64,000 nt of DNA, taken from Methanoculleus bourgensis MS2. GTDB taxonomy: Archaea; Halobacteriota; Methanomicrobia; Methanomicrobiales; Methanoculleaceae. The notes beneath the pieces were generated by a model, which was given only the letters and a program-made list of their open reading frames with translations, was not told the DNA's origin and searched no databases. The stretch is taken from positions 1,922,001 through 1,986,000 of the forward strand of contig NC_018227.2 of the NCBI RefSeq assembly GCF_000304355.2. The letters are read 5' to 3'. The position numbers and the translations under genes were made by a program. Below, in pieces: positions 28,847-36,406 of the stretch (position 1 is the stretch's first letter; each line of letters starts with the position of its first letter).

Positions 28847-29425
28847 TCAGTAGACCTCATATTTATGGCTCGCTTTCAAGTCGGGTGGTGCTATCCGGTT
28901 GATCGGGAGCCTCGCACCGACGTCAGGCTTGACCTCTACGGTGAACCGGTCGTTCGGTTCGATAACGGGTAGTGTTCCCGCATCATTCTCCCCCGGGATC
29001 ACGATCTGCACAGTCTCGAATCTTTCGAGCAATTCATTCATATCAGTCTTATTAACTCCATCCTGATACCAAGTATGGCTAACATTTGCATACTGGTAGG
29101 TCGTCATATTCTTAGCCGTCGATACGGTGAAGATTACCTTCTGCATATCCACCGGTGCCCCCCCGGCAGCAAGCTGCAGGAAGAATCTTATATCGGTCAC
29201 ATTACCATCAGCAGACCCGTTCACGATCACCGGCCCCGATAACTCGACGGCCGAACTCGCCTGCGCCACGCCCGTATCCACGACCCTCTGCGCCTCGCCG
29301 GTTGCGAAGAACCCGGCGCCGAGCATCACGTATGAGAAGACCGCGGCCACGACGATGAATGCGATCAGGACAATCGCCGCCTCAAGCCCGGTGAATGCAT
29401 CTTCATTTTTCACCAATTTACTCAT
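28847..29425 (-). CDS. Archaellin (first copy)
   Basis: A 192-aa filament subunit whose first 50 residues are almost identical to the second copy (KNEDAFTG cleavage site, same core helix, GFFATGEAQR). The C-terminal domain is shorter and diverged, with five N-X-S/T sequons (NGS, NVT, NMT, NVS, NKT). It has an AGGAGG-type ribosome site upstream of the ATG. It is the first gene downstream of a strong TATA box and a leader hairpin. Confidence 0.95.
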   Translation of the reverse strand: MSKLVKNEDAFTGLEAAIVLIAFIVVAAVFSYVMLGAGFFATGEAQRVVDTGVAQASSAVELSGPVIVNGSADGNVTDIRFFLQLAAGGAPVDMQKVIFTVSTAKNMTTYQYANVSHTWYQDGVNKTDMNELLERFETVQIVIPGENDAGTLPVIEPNDRFTVEVKPDVGARLPINRIAPPDLKASHKYEVY

Positions 29426-29449
29426 GAAACGTTTCCTCCTGTTACCGGA

Positions 29450-29474
29450 GTCCGAATGAGCGCCTCATTCCGAC
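29450..29474 (-). promoter_or_regulatory. Inverted repeat in the archaellin leader
   Basis: GTCCGAATGAG, CGC, CTCATTCCGAC forms an 11-bp inverted repeat with one mismatch and a 3-base loop. It lies between the TATA box and the archaellin ATG, so it is either an mRNA hairpin in the 5' leader or an operator. Confidence 0.5.
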
Positions 29475-29505
29475 TAGTACGGTTCATTGGAGTGTATGCA
29501 CAAAC

Positions 29506-29517
29506 GTGTATAAAAGG
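29506..29517 (-). promoter_or_regulatory. TATA box of the archaellin operon
   Basis: The minus strand reads CCTTTTATACAC. With the usual spacing transcription would start near 29487, giving a leader of about 60 bases that contains the inverted repeat. Confidence 0.6.
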
Positions 29518-29771
29518 TTATTCAATCGGAAAGCGATTTTTCAGATACGTATTTTGATAACCGCCGCGTGTAAACCTCTTGTTCTCGGTCCCGGGCAGGA
29601 TCAGGCAGGTATTTGTAACCAGGAGTGCAACGATACCAGCAACAGCAATACTGTGCGGCAGGCTGCCTGTTTCGGGAAAGGATGTTTCAAAGCGCGTAAC
29701 CATCCTTTCATCTTCCAGTTCCGGGGGGGCAGGACCGCACAGCCTCATCGACCAATGAAGAGGAACCGGGT

Positions 29772-30458
29772 ATGGCGGAGAAGAAGGATTTCATATATGT
29801 CGTCCTGGCTATCGTGGTCGTCCTTGTTATAGCCCTGGTCATAAAGCCGGCAGCGACCGGGGAGCTCCCGGGCATCCGGTGGCCCGGGGAGCCGACGCCC
29901 GAGCCGGTCACCCCGGCCTGGACACCGGGCCACATCCCCACGGCACCCCCCGCGACCACGGCACCGACGCCCACCCCGGTGCCAACCTGGGACGGGAAGC
30001 CGCAGAAGATCGGGTTCGTCGACCCCGCGACCTACCATATACCAACCGGAGAGAGCCGCCCGAACATGACCGCACCCCGGCCCGCAACCGCGCCTGCCAC
30101 CACAAAGTGGGTGACCTACGCGACCATCGACGGCCGGGGATCGGGGACAACCGGGATTGTCAGGGTCCCGTTCCCCCTCTGGCGGCTCGAATACTCGGAT
30201 ATCACGACTACGAACGACGAGATCCCGTTCTTCAACTGCCAGGTCATGGACGCCGAAGACCCGAACCGGTTCGTCCATATCGTCACCCTCAACTTCCCCG
30301 ACTTCAAGGGGATGAAGGATAAACCGGAGCTGCGGAAGGAACAGTGGGTGAAGACCTTCTACGAGGGATACCACGACTATTATTTCGTCATCAACGCCCG
30401 GTGCATCGGCGCCTACCACGTGAAGATCCAGGTGCCGGAGACGTATATGGGGACGTAA
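29772..30458 (+). CDS. Anchored extracytoplasmic protein with Pro/Thr-rich stalk
   Basis: A 228-aa protein of unknown function. An N-terminal membrane helix (YVVLAIVVVLVIALVI, about 9-24) is followed by a Pro/Thr/Ala-rich stalk (about 30-75) and a compact C-terminal domain. That domain holds VRVPFPLWRLEYSD, VHIVTLNFPDF and YDYYFVINARCIG-like strands (YHDYYFVINARC). It is transcribed divergently from the archaellins. The architecture suits a cell-surface protein in the pseudoperiplasm. No family is recognised. Confidence 0.75.
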   Translation: MAEKKDFIYVVLAIVVVLVIALVIKPAATGELPGIRWPGEPTPEPVTPAWTPGHIPTAPPATTAPTPTPVPTWDGKPQKIGFVDPATYHIPTGESRPNMTAPRPATAPATTKWVTYATIDGRGSGTTGIVRVPFPLWRLEYSDITTTNDEIPFFNCQVMDAEDPNRFVHIVTLNFPDFKGMKDKPELRKEQWVKTFYEGYHDYYFVINARCIGAYHVKIQVPETYMGT

Positions 30459-30487
30459 GGATGGTCATACGCGGGGAGGTGAGGTTT

Positions 30488-30708
30488 GGTGGTTTGGTCT
30501 CACGCGAAGCCGCGAAGCCGCGAAGGTGGGAGTAGGTGGTTTGGCCTCACGCGAAGGGCGCGAAGACGCGAAGGTGGGAGTAGGTGGTTTGGCCTCACGC
30601 GAAGACGCGAAGACGCGAAGGTGGGGCTGACATGCTTTCACGCTAAGTCGTGATGGGCGTGAAGCGGGGGGTGGTGCTTTTGTCTCATGCGAAGGACGCG
30701 AAGGTGAG
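30488..30708 (+). repeat. Tandem CACGCGAAG array leading into the GxxExxY gene
   Basis: Three direct units of 44-48 bp (30488-30534, 30535-30582, 30583-30626) each start GGTGGTTTGGNCTCACGCGA and carry two or three GCGAAG steps followed by GTGGG. A fourth, decayed unit (30670-30708; GGTGGTGCTTTTGTCTCATG then CGAAGGACGCGAAGGTGAG) supplies the GGTGA ribosome site of the next gene. Confidence 0.85.
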
Positions 30709-30712
30709 CGCT

Positions 30713-31153
30713 ATGAATGTGGAAGAGGTCTCGGCGATTGTCGTTGATACGGCGTACCACTTGCACCGGGCTCTGGGGCCTGGACTGCTCGAATCGGTCT
30801 ATGAAACTATCCTTGCACGCATGCTGGAGAAGCGGGGATTGCAGGTGGAACAGCAGAAGCCTGTGGCGTTTGAATTTGACGGGATACATTTCAACGACGG
30901 CCTGCGGGTTGATTTACTGGTGGCAGGTTGTCTGGTGGTTGAGCTGAAATCTGTCGAAAAAATTGCCCCGGTTCATTCCAAGCAGGTACTGACCTACCTG
31001 CGGTTGATGCAACTCCCCCTGGGTCTGTTAATCAATTTCGGCGCGGGGACGTTCAAAGAAGGCGTGAAACGGATCGCTAACAACCACACAGACTTCACGT
31101 CTTCGCGTCTTCGTGTAAACCAACAGGGTATGAAAGACCCCGGGGATGAATAA
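30713..31153 (+). CDS. GxxExxY protein (PDDEXK nuclease-like fold family)
   Basis: A 146-aa protein with the name-giving GPGLLESVYE motif at about residues 22-31. It has FEFDGIHFNDGLRVDLLVAG...VVELKSVE, which fits a PDDEXK-type D...ExK site, then KQVLTYLRLMQLPLGLLINF. The biochemical role of the family is not established. ATG 30713 is chosen over ATG 30650 because GGTGA lies 5 bases upstream. The last codons (TDFTSSRLRV) are written by an inverted copy of the same repeat that precedes the gene, so the frame is bracketed by repeat arms. The usual family core seems to end near GVKRIANN. Confidence 0.9.
   Translation: MNVEEVSAIVVDTAYHLHRALGPGLLESVYETILARMLEKRGLQVEQQKPVAFEFDGIHFNDGLRVDLLVAGCLVVELKSVEKIAPVHSKQVLTYLRLMQLPLGLLINFGAGTFKEGVKRIANNHTDFTSSRLRVNQQGMKDPGDE
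31092..31117. repeat. Inverted repeat arm inside the 3' end of the GxxExxY gene
   Basis: CTTCACGTCTTCGCGTCTTC then GTGTAA is the reverse complement of a CACGAAGACGCGAAGACGTG-type arm. With the array upstream it places the gene between oppositely oriented repeats. Confidence 0.7.
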
Positions 31154-31202
31154 TGGGCCATTTCGCCTTATTTCGTGGGTCCTGGTGGGTGGGGCAGATC
31201 GT

Positions 31203-31560
31203 CAACCGCACGCGAATCCGCGAAGGAAAAGTAGTGGATATTTCCACGCGATTGTTGCGTCACCCGGAAGCACGCGGGAGAGCGCGAAATTCAGTTACTG
31301 GACGGTATAGTCACCTTCGCGCTCTTCGCGGCTTCGCGTGAGCCTTCAGTACAGGGAGGGGATAACATCTCACGCGTTGAGCACGAAGCCTTGGCGCCTG
31401 TGTAACTCCTCCATCACCCTTCGCGTCCTCACGCGCCCTCCCGCGTGAGCTTTCAGTACAGGGAGGGGATAATGTCTCACGCGAAGAGCGCGAAGCCGCG
31501 AAGGATGTATCGTTCCACCGCTGTCACTCTTCGCGCCCTCCCACGTGCTTCGCATGTGAA
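31203..31560. repeat. Composite CACGCGAAG / family A-like repeats
   Basis: Starts with CCGCACGCGAATCCGCGAAGG. GTAGTGGATATTTCCACGCG (31231) is a family A-like left end also seen at about 39867 and, inverted, at about 7424. Hairpin arms follow: AAGCACGCGGGAGAGCGCG with CTTCGCGCTCTTCGCGGC, and two copies of AGTACAGGGAGGGGATAA after TTCGCGTGAGC-type ends (about 31349 and 31456). No gene is supported in 31154-32708. Confidence 0.65.
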
Positions 31561-31696
31561 CCTGGCGGGAGTTTTCACCATCATGTCCGGTTATAATTTA
31601 GCGCTCTACCGGTCTTCCCGCTCCGCCCCGCACGATAGATCGATCCATTTCAAAAGTAGGAGGTCGTCCCAAAATGCCTCTGCCGGGAGGTGGACA

Positions 31697-32212
31697 CCCC
31701 CATACGCGCTAACGTTTGGTATAGAGATTCACGAAGATACCGCTCAATTCAGGAGACGAGCGCTGACTATGGGCATTATTGGTTGGTCTGCGGCCAGTCC
31801 TCCTCCTCGGAGAACAGTCTTGATCCCTGTCGGGGAGTACGAGATGAGAGCCTGACCTGTCCGCTCCGGATGGTCGCGAGTCCCCGGGTCACGCTCGGGC
31901 AGTTTGCCCCTGGGTATCACCATACACTGCCCCCGCCCCAGAGGGGCGGGGGAGGAGGCCGGAGGCCGGGCGGGGTGGGGGCAACGAGGAGGGACCTACG
32001 AGTTCCGCCCCCTCCCCGGTCCCCACCCCCCAGGGCGATTCCCACCACGGTCCCCTGTCCGGGTGAGTCGGGGAACAGTCCAGATCCGGCATCCGGCACC
32101 GGGCTTCGTCAGATCCGGGTTTCAAGCAATTGACTGGGATTCAGCAAAGGTTGAGACTCTCCGGTATCACCATGAGTGCAATGCACCCATGATACGTTCG
32201 CGCCAATGGGGG
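31697..32212. repeat. Family C repeat, 516 bp, with inverted ends
   Basis: The left end is CCCCCATACGCGCTAAC (31697-31713) and the right end GTTCGCGCCAATGGGGG (32196-32212), mutually inverted. Inside, the phrases GATTCACGAAGATACCGCTC, GGTTGGTCTGCGGCCAGTCC, CCACCACGGTCCCCTGTCC and GAGTGCAATGCACCCATGAT recur at 62.3-62.7 kb. A G-rich block (GGGGCGGGGGAGGAGG, 31943) could form a quadruplex. Confidence 0.65.
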
Positions 32213-32368
32213 ACACCCCCTCCCGGTCCCTCCCCCGCCCGGGCGTATACCCGGTGGAAAGCCGTGTCCGCGATTTGGCGCTGGATATTGCTCAATTATC
32301 TGCGAACGTGCGCCAGAGTGCTCTGAACCATGTGGATATTCGGTCGCAGAGTACTTTTGGGATGTGCT

Positions 32369-32666
32369 CTAGTGTCATGTCAACGACGAATTGTCGCAAT
32401 AGTGCATCGTGTCATCTTATTTTAGAGATTTTTGGAACGTGCCAGGATGGGCACTCTGGTCTCACGCGGGAGAGCGCGATGTTCGGTATAATCCCCTGCA
32501 ACGCCCCTTCGCGCCCTTCGCGGCTTCGCGTGAGGGGTACTAGAGAGTACCGAAGTCTCACGCGAAGCCGCGAAGACGCGAAGAGAGACGGGAGATCTCT
32601 ACGTTGAAGATGACAACAAGCACGAGCACGCCCATATCCGACGTTGAATGATTGACTCGGCACTAG
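32369..32666. mobile_element. Family B MITE-like element, uninterrupted copy
   Basis: About 290 bp between CTAG (32369-32372) and CTAG (32663-32666). The right end inverted reads TGCCGAGTCAATCATTCAAC; the left end is TGTCATGTCAACGACGAATT. Two CACGCGAAG hairpins lie inside. The sequence GGGGTACTAGAGAGTACC at 32534-32551 is the empty target of the A insertion seen in the other B copy. The right end is 42 bp from the hicA stop. Confidence 0.8.
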
Positions 32667-32708
32667 GTTAAAGTCGGTATACACAAGAGAGATTTGAAGA
32701 TGGAGTAG

Positions 32709-32951
32709 TTACCTGATTGCGTCGATCAATTCATTCCGGGGGATTCCAGTTGCTTTTGAAACCTCGTCGAGTATTGAATATAGTGTTCCAACTCTCAGTT
32801 CGTTGTGCAGGGGAACGACAACATGAAATTTTTCATCACCATTTTGGGTAACCATTCGAACATGACTCCCTGTTTGTCGAAGGCATGTGTAACCGAGGGA
32901 TTCGAGGTATTTGATGACCTTAAGTCCACTAACAACTGGTCGCCTTGACAT
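32709..32951 (-). CDS. hicA: HicA-type toxin (mRNA interferase)
   Basis: An 80-aa dsRBD-like protein. The active His lies in RQTGSHVRM (His30), and the VVVPLHNELRVGTLYSIL segment is typical of HicA. HicA degrades mRNA unless bound by HicB. ATG 32951 gives a normal family length. It overlaps hicB by 23 bp, an antitoxin-first order. Intact, with no frameshift. Confidence 0.93.
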   Translation of the reverse strand: MSRRPVVSGLKVIKYLESLGYTCLRQTGSHVRMVTQNGDEKFHVVVPLHNELRVGTLYSILDEVSKATGIPRNELIDAIR

Positions 32952-33225
32952 TGCGATCGACTTTGAATTGACATTCAAACTGTTGAGTAAGTGGTTCGGC
33001 GTCGGCCTGGTCGAGTTCAAGGATAAAGTCGGGTACAGGTTCGGTTGTAACGGTGACTGTGATCTGTTCTCCTTGCCCAATTTGATCTTCGAAATTGAGT
33101 TCTGTTGCTTCTATGATATTATCGAGAAGTTCGCCGATAGTCTCTCCCTGAGTGATGATGCCATGGTCTGTAGCACGGGCGGTCCATCCTTCGTCGTAAT
33201 AGAAGATATTAAATCTGACTAACAT
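32929..33225 (-). CDS. hicB: HicB-type antitoxin
   Basis: A 98-aa protein whose N-terminal half is the HicB partial RNase H fold (FNIFYYDEGWTARATDHGII then TQGETIGELLDNIIEATEL). The start at 33225 is set by GGAGGTGA 5 bases upstream. A TATA-like ACATTTATTATGG precedes it (33264-33276 on the plus strand). It presumably neutralises HicA and autoregulates the pair. Confidence 0.9.
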   Translation of the reverse strand: MLVRFNIFYYDEGWTARATDHGIITQGETIGELLDNIIEATELNFEDQIGQGEQITVTVTTEPVPDFILELDQADAEPLTQQFECQFKVDRNVKATSC

Positions 33226-33263
33226 GACGTTCACCTCCAATCAGTTGGGATGTGTGTGGTTTG

Positions 33264-33276
33264 CCATAATAAATGT
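33264..33276 (-). promoter_or_regulatory. TATA box of hicBA
   Basis: The minus strand reads ACATTTATTATGG, about 40 bases before the hicB ATG. Confidence 0.45.
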
Positions 33277-33387
33277 AGTGACGATGCTGGGTCCGGTGTT
33301 TCGAGGGAGGCATCACGTTTAGCCGGTTTGGCACTCTCCCGCGTGAGTCTGTGACGAAACGAAACAAAGAGGAAAAAATCCGGACGT

Positions 33388-34242
33388 TCACCGCTCCGCG
33401 ACCCAGTGCCGCGCGATGAACTCCCGCACCATCTGTGCCGCCACCGCCGCCGTCTGCCCGGAATCGAACGGGGCGACCTCCACGTAATCGAACCCGACCG
33501 CATGCGGCGCGAGGGTCCGCACAACCTCCCTGATATCGAGCGGCGTCATCCCGAACGGCTCGGGCGTCCCGAGGCCCGGGGTGAGGCAACAGTCGATCGC
33601 ATCGGCGTCGATCGAAAGGTATACTTTTTTGTCCCCAATATGCGCGAGAACCTCACCGAGGACGCCGGCGATCCCTCGCTCCCGCACCGCGTCAGCGGTA
33701 TACAGCCGCGTCCTCTCCTCTGCAACCTCGAACTGCTCGCGGTCGCCGCTCCGGGCGCCGATGATGACGACGTCATCCACCCCGAGATCAAGGACGCGCC
33801 GCGTGACGCACCCGTGGCTGTAGGGCGTCCCGTCGAGTTCGTCCCGAAGGTCCAGGTGCGCGTCGCAGACGACGTAGACATCCGGTTGTACGGCCCTGAC
33901 CGCGCCTATCGTCGCGGTATGCTCACCGCCGAGCATCACCGGAACCTTCCCGTCACCGCCGATCTCGCCCGCAACGTCCGCCACCTGGTCAACCAGGTCC
34001 TCCGGGACCTTTGAGACCGCGAGGTCACCGAGGTCGGTGAAAGGAACCTTGTAGAGGTCTATCCCGGTCGAGGGTTCGTACGACTCAAAGTTGAACGAAG
34101 CCTCCCTGATCGCCCGGGGGCCGAACCGCGCCCCGGGCCGAAACGACGTCGTCCCATCGTATGGCACGCCGAAGACGGCGTAGCGGGCATCCTCGTATGA
34201 CGCGTCAGCGTCAGCAAAATGGAGATGGGCGAGTTCGTTCAT
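33388..34242 (-). CDS. speB: Agmatinase (SpeB)
   Basis: Hydrolyses agmatine to putrescine and urea. The ureohydrolase metal ligands are visible in GGEHTAT, CDAHLDLRDE and SIDADAIDCC, and GVPYDGTTSFRPGARFGP is the usual N-terminal block. ATG 34242 gives a typical length (284 aa). A TTG at 34275 would overlap the aIF5A stop by 8 bp and is also possible. Pairing with aIF5A makes sense because spermidine supplies the aminobutyl group for deoxyhypusine. Confidence 0.94.
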   Translation of the reverse strand: MNELAHLHFADADASYEDARYAVFGVPYDGTTSFRPGARFGPRAIREASFNFESYEPSTGIDLYKVPFTDLGDLAVSKVPEDLVDQVADVAGEIGGDGKVPVMLGGEHTATIGAVRAVQPDVYVVCDAHLDLRDELDGTPYSHGCVTRRVLDLGVDDVVIIGARSGDREQFEVAEERTRLYTADAVRERGIAGVLGEVLAHIGDKKVYLSIDADAIDCCLTPGLGTPEPFGMTPLDIREVVRTLAPHAVGFDYVEVAPFDSGQTAAVAAQMVREFIARHWVAER

Positions 34243-34267
34243 GCCCGCCTTCGAGAGCCAGAAGAGG

Positions 34268-34645
34268 TCACTCAAGTTTCTTCTTGCCCAGGGATGTTAT
34301 GTAGGCGATCTCCTTGCCGGGTTCAAGATCACTGACCTGGTCCTCGGTCAGGTTGAGCTCGAACATCTCAAAGTCCTTGACGTCCATGAACTGGACGGTC
34401 GTGCCGGCGATCGAGATGACCTGCGCAATTTTTCGCTCCACTACCGGGACGTAGGTCTTCGCCGATACCGGCTGGACGATCGAGCGCTTGACACCGTCAA
34501 AGATGCCGATACAGTCGATCCGGGACTTTGCAGCCCCGTGCTTGCCGGGCTTGGATATAGCGATGGAGACAATCCTGCAAGGCTCATCATCAACAATGAC
34601 GTAACGTCCCTCTTTCAGTTTTCCAACTTCTGTCTGTTCCTTCAT
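34268..34645 (-). CDS. eif5A: Translation factor aIF5A
   Basis: A 125-aa factor that relieves ribosome stalling at difficult peptide motifs. The modified lysine is in SKPGKHGAAK (Lys35). The N-terminal SH3-like and C-terminal OB domains are both complete. It is first of a two-gene unit with speB, driven by a TATA box shared with the divergent phosphatase gene. Confidence 0.97.
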   Translation of the reverse strand: MKEQTEVGKLKEGRYVIVDDEPCRIVSIAISKPGKHGAAKSRIDCIGIFDGVKRSIVQPVSAKTYVPVVERKIAQVISIAGTTVQFMDVKDFEMFELNLTEDQVSDLEPGKEIAYITSLGKKKLE

Positions 34646-34690
34646 ATTGTCCCACTCAACAAACGCGTGATTAATGTATCTGGATTGCAG

Positions 34691-34702
34691 TACATAAATA
34701 CA
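34691..34702. promoter_or_regulatory. Bidirectional TATA element
   Basis: TACATAAATACA reads as a TATA box in both directions: 45 bases before the aIF5A ATG on the minus strand and about 32 bases before the TTG at 34734 on the plus strand. It is the only AT-rich box in the 88-bp divergent spacer. Confidence 0.5.
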
Positions 34703-34733
34703 CCGTAAGAACGAGAGGAGGCACGAGGAGCAG

Positions 34734-35513
34734 TTGACAGAATTCATCCGGGCATGCGACGACCTGGCAGGGGTTGTCAGGGACGCAGTAGCCGGTCTGG
34801 CCGGAACGCCGGAAGCAGGGGAGTACGTACGGATGGGCGCGGACGGCACGCCCACGAAGAAGATCGATCAGGTTGCAGAAGAGATCATCGTGGACTACTT
34901 CACGAGCCATCCGTTCTGCCGGCGCCTGATCAGCGAGGAACTCGGGCACGCCGAGATGAGCGGGGAGAAGGGCACCATCTTCCTCGACCCGGTCGACGGC
35001 ACCTACAACGCAGTGGTCGGGATCCCGTTCTACGCCCTCTCCATCGCCTACGCTGAAGAGGGCATCGTCCAGCAGGGATACGTCCAGAACCTTGCCACCG
35101 GCGAGACGTTCCATGCCGTACGGGGCCGGGGCGCCTGCCTTGACGGACGCCCTGTCCACGTCTCTGATACATCGCTCCTCGAAGAGAGCGCCATGAGCGT
35201 TTACGGCCGGAAGTTCGACCCGACCCGCGTGCTTGAGGTCAGCCGGAAGATCCGGCGGTGGCGTCTCCTCGGCGCATCGGCGCTTGAACTCTGTTATGTC
35301 GGGTGCGGCCGTATCGATGGGTTTATCGACGTGCGGGGGACGCTCCGTGTCACGGACGCGGCGGCAGGGATGCTGGTCTGCGAGGAGGCGGGGGGAATCG
35401 TCTCCGACCTCGAGGGGAGGGGCCTCATCTTCCCGGACGAGGTCTCTGTCGGGCGAAGCCTCGTCGCCACGAACGGCGTCGTGCACAACAAAGTTATCGA
35501 GTACCTGAGGTGA
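34734..35513 (+). CDS. Inositol-1-monophosphatase / fructose-1,6-bisphosphatase
   Basis: Archaeal bifunctional IMPase/FBPase of the MJ0109 type. It is 259 aa from a TTG preceded by GAGGAG. Metal site 1 is SEEL (Glu68-69) with DPVDGTYN (Asp85, Asp88). The second metal motif appears as [17 protein letters not shown]. With the ino1 gene at 41105 it would complete inositol synthesis for lipid headgroups or solutes, and it may also serve gluconeogenesis. It ends 7 bp before nadK. Confidence 0.92.
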   Translation: MTEFIRACDDLAGVVRDAVAGLAGTPEAGEYVRMGADGTPTKKIDQVAEEIIVDYFTSHPFCRRLISEELGHAEMSGEKGTIFLDPVDGTYNAVVGIPFYALSIAYAEEGIVQQGYVQNLATGETFHAVRGRGACLDGRPVHVSDTSLLEESAMSVYGRKFDPTRVLEVSRKIRRWRLLGASALELCYVGCGRIDGFIDVRGTLRVTDAAAGMLVCEEAGGIVSDLEGRGLIFPDEVSVGRSLVATNGVVHNKVIEYLR

Positions 35514-35520
35514 CCCGGGC

Positions 35521-36333
35521 ATGAAGATCGTGCTGGTATCGCGTATCGACGATGAGGAGGCACTCCGCTACACCGCCTCACTCGCCCGGGATCTCGAAGA
35601 CCTGGGGCACGGCGTCACCCTTGAGGAGGGTACGGCACAACGCCTGGGGAGGGAAGGGATCCCGTTTGAGGAGATCACCGGCGACCTGGTCGTGGTCGTC
35701 GGCGGCGACGGGTCGGTCCTCCTCACCATCCACCAGATGAGAAAGCAGGTCCCGGTCCTCGGTATCAACTGGGGTGAGGTCGGGTTCCTTGCCGACCTGG
35801 AGCCTGACGAGGCAGGCGCATTCTTCGCCACCCTCAAAGACGGGTTCCGGGTCGAGCGCCGGATGCGGGTCAGCCTCTCCGTCGACGGGAAGCACCTCGG
35901 GGACGCCCTCAACGAGGCGGTGATCGTCACCGAGCGCCCGGCAAAGATGCTCCGGTTCGGCGTCTACGTCGACGGGATACCCTCAGAGCGGTTCAGAGCC
36001 GACGGCCTGCTCATATCGACCCCGACCGGGTCGACCGCCTACGCCATGAGTGCAGGAGGACCGATCGTCGACCCGCAGATCGAGGGATTCCTCCTCATAC
36101 CGCTCGCGCCCTACATGCTCTCGTCCCGTCCCCACCTCATCAGCACCGGGAGAATCCTGGAAGTCACCCTCGAGACCGAGAAGCCGGCGCACCTCGTCAT
36201 CGACGGGCAGAGCACGTTCGAACTCGAGAGGGAGGCGAAGGTCACGGTCACAAGATCCAGCGAACCGGCACTCTTCGTCCATACCGGGAAACCCTTCTTT
36301 GAGAAGGTGAACTATAAACTCCGCAACCTCTGA
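35521..36333 (+). CDS. nadK: NAD kinase
   Basis: Phosphorylates NAD to NADP. It is 270 aa, with GGDGS at residues 61-65, [11 protein letters not shown], and [20 protein letters not shown] as the C-terminal substrate loop. It forms a unit with the phosphatase gene; IMPase/NADK neighbours, and even fusions, are known in Archaea. Confidence 0.97.
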   Translation: MKIVLVSRIDDEEALRYTASLARDLEDLGHGVTLEEGTAQRLGREGIPFEEITGDLVVVVGGDGSVLLTIHQMRKQVPVLGINWGEVGFLADLEPDEAGAFFATLKDGFRVERRMRVSLSVDGKHLGDALNEAVIVTERPAKMLRFGVYVDGIPSERFRADGLLISTPTGSTAYAMSAGGPIVDPQIEGFLLIPLAPYMLSSRPHLISTGRILEVTLETEKPAHLVIDGQSTFELEREAKVTVTRSSEPALFVHTGKPFFEKVNYKLRNL

Positions 36334-36355
36334 CCCTGCCGATACCTCAAACCGA

Positions 36356-36364
36356 GATTTTATG
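36356..36364 (+). promoter_or_regulatory. TATA-like box of the DUF169 gene
   Basis: GATTTTATG about 45 bases before the chosen ATG at 36407. It argues against the earlier ATG at 36362. Confidence 0.4.
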
Positions 36365-36406
36365 AGTGTCCGGGAGGACTATTTCAGCAGAGGAGTGAGC
36401 ACGAAT

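Noticed and set aside
29518-29748. Small minus-strand frame with one hydrophobic segment upstream of the archaellins
   Set aside because: It has no ribosome site at the first ATG and covers the archaellin TATA box. It cannot be supported without conservation data.
30488-30708. Possible CRISPR array
   Set aside because: Units are direct repeats of 44-48 bp without unique spacers of constant length, and no cas genes are present. The units belong to the dispersed CACGCGAAG family.
31153-31341. Small frame directly after the GxxExxY gene
   Set aside because: It is made largely of CACGCG repeat DNA and has Arg-rich composition. It overlaps the GxxExxY stop by chance.
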